This document shows, piece after piece, positions 21,381 to 21,404 of a stretch of 21,404 bases of DNA (positions within the stretch are counted from its first letter, which is position 1; each line of letters begins with the position of its first letter). The position numbers were made by a program, and so were the translations under genes. A model generated the notes under the pieces. That model did no database searches. It worked only from the letters and a program-made list of their open reading frames with translations, and was not told the origin of the DNA. This DNA comes from a virus, in IMG/VR virus record IMGVR_UViG_3300044993_000204, positions 1-21,404 of that record; one strand, given 5' to 3'.

Positions 21381-21404
21381 TTGGACCATTGGACCACCGG
21401 AATC
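21381..21404 (+). repeat. 24-bp direct repeat, copy 2, at the window end
   Basis: It carries GGACCATT and GGACCACC octamers in tandem and differs from copy 1 at two bases. The distance from the start of copy 1 is 113 bp. The window stops exactly at the last base of this repeat, so more copies may follow. Confidence 0.85.

Larger units (their letters stand above)
21054..21404. other. Repeat- and hairpin-rich non-coding region
   Basis: No open frame of credible size was seen on either strand. The first part (21054-21240) is A/T-dominated with T- and A-runs and then a purine-rich stretch. The second part carries GGACCACC-type direct repeats (21268-21291 and 21381-21404), a 13-bp palindrome (21283-21295), a strong hairpin (21300-21320) and an AT-rich palindrome (21361-21379). 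Repeats plus an easily melted AT block are reminiscent of a replication origin or a regulator/partition site. It probably also holds the promoter of the leftward cluster, though no clear Bacteroidota -33/-7 pair was found. Confidence 0.6.

Noticed and set aside
1-21404. Possible circular genome closed at the window ends
   Set aside because: Reading from the right end into position 1 in the frame of the partial methyltransferase meets a TAA at 21347-21349 with no start after it, and no terminal overlap is visible. The window is better seen as a fragment.

Overview
The window is a stretch of a tailed double-stranded DNA phage (or prophage) that most likely infects a Bacteroidota, probably flavobacterial, host. 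The DNA is strongly AT-rich. Most genes lack a Shine-Dalgarno sequence and start after A/T-only leaders. The portal, capsid, tail-tube, connector and protease proteins look like the versions common in Bacteroidota phages, including a Gly-Ser-Ser/Gly-Thr-Ser tail-protein linker typical of freshwater metagenomic phages. All family names are from recognition by eye, with no database search.

Layout. (1) 1-1086, plus strand: the C-terminal end of a DNA methyltransferase, a 133-residue protein carrying only the SAM-binding half of a similar enzyme, and a lipoprotein with a C-terminal membrane segment (candidate unimolecular spanin). (2) 1077-21053, minus strand, read right to left: small unknown genes, a sigma-like regulator, a small membrane protein and a CxxC protein; a tail-chaperone-like gene with a candidate -1 frameshift; small and large terminase; a giant baseplate/fibre protein; tape measure; a protease-KTSC-scaffold fusion; major capsid; probable tail tube; a terminator; then a second block with an adaptor-like gene, portal, connector, a small membrane coiled-coil protein, tail terminator-like protein, tail fibre, an HK97 gp10-like protein and a tail-tip protein. 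(3) 21054-21404: non-coding, with GC-rich direct repeats, hairpins and an AT-rich palindrome.

The minus-strand genes supply DNA packaging, the capsid and a probably non-contractile tail (a tape measure and tail tube are present, no sheath was seen). The gene order is unusual: the chaperone, baseplate and tape-measure genes lie upstream of the protease and capsid genes, and the portal comes after the tail tube. No endolysin, integrase, polymerase, tRNA or CRISPR array was found.

The most interesting signals are: (a) a ten-base element, ATTACAATAT, placed exactly four bases before the ATG of three virion genes, one of them directly behind a terminator; (b) a T9 run allowing a canonical -1 frameshift into a long extension; (c) a T11 run where a one-base slip opens a 33-residue acidic extension filling an otherwise empty gap; (d) a methyltransferase that appears split, perhaps in permuted order; (e) the repeat-rich right end.
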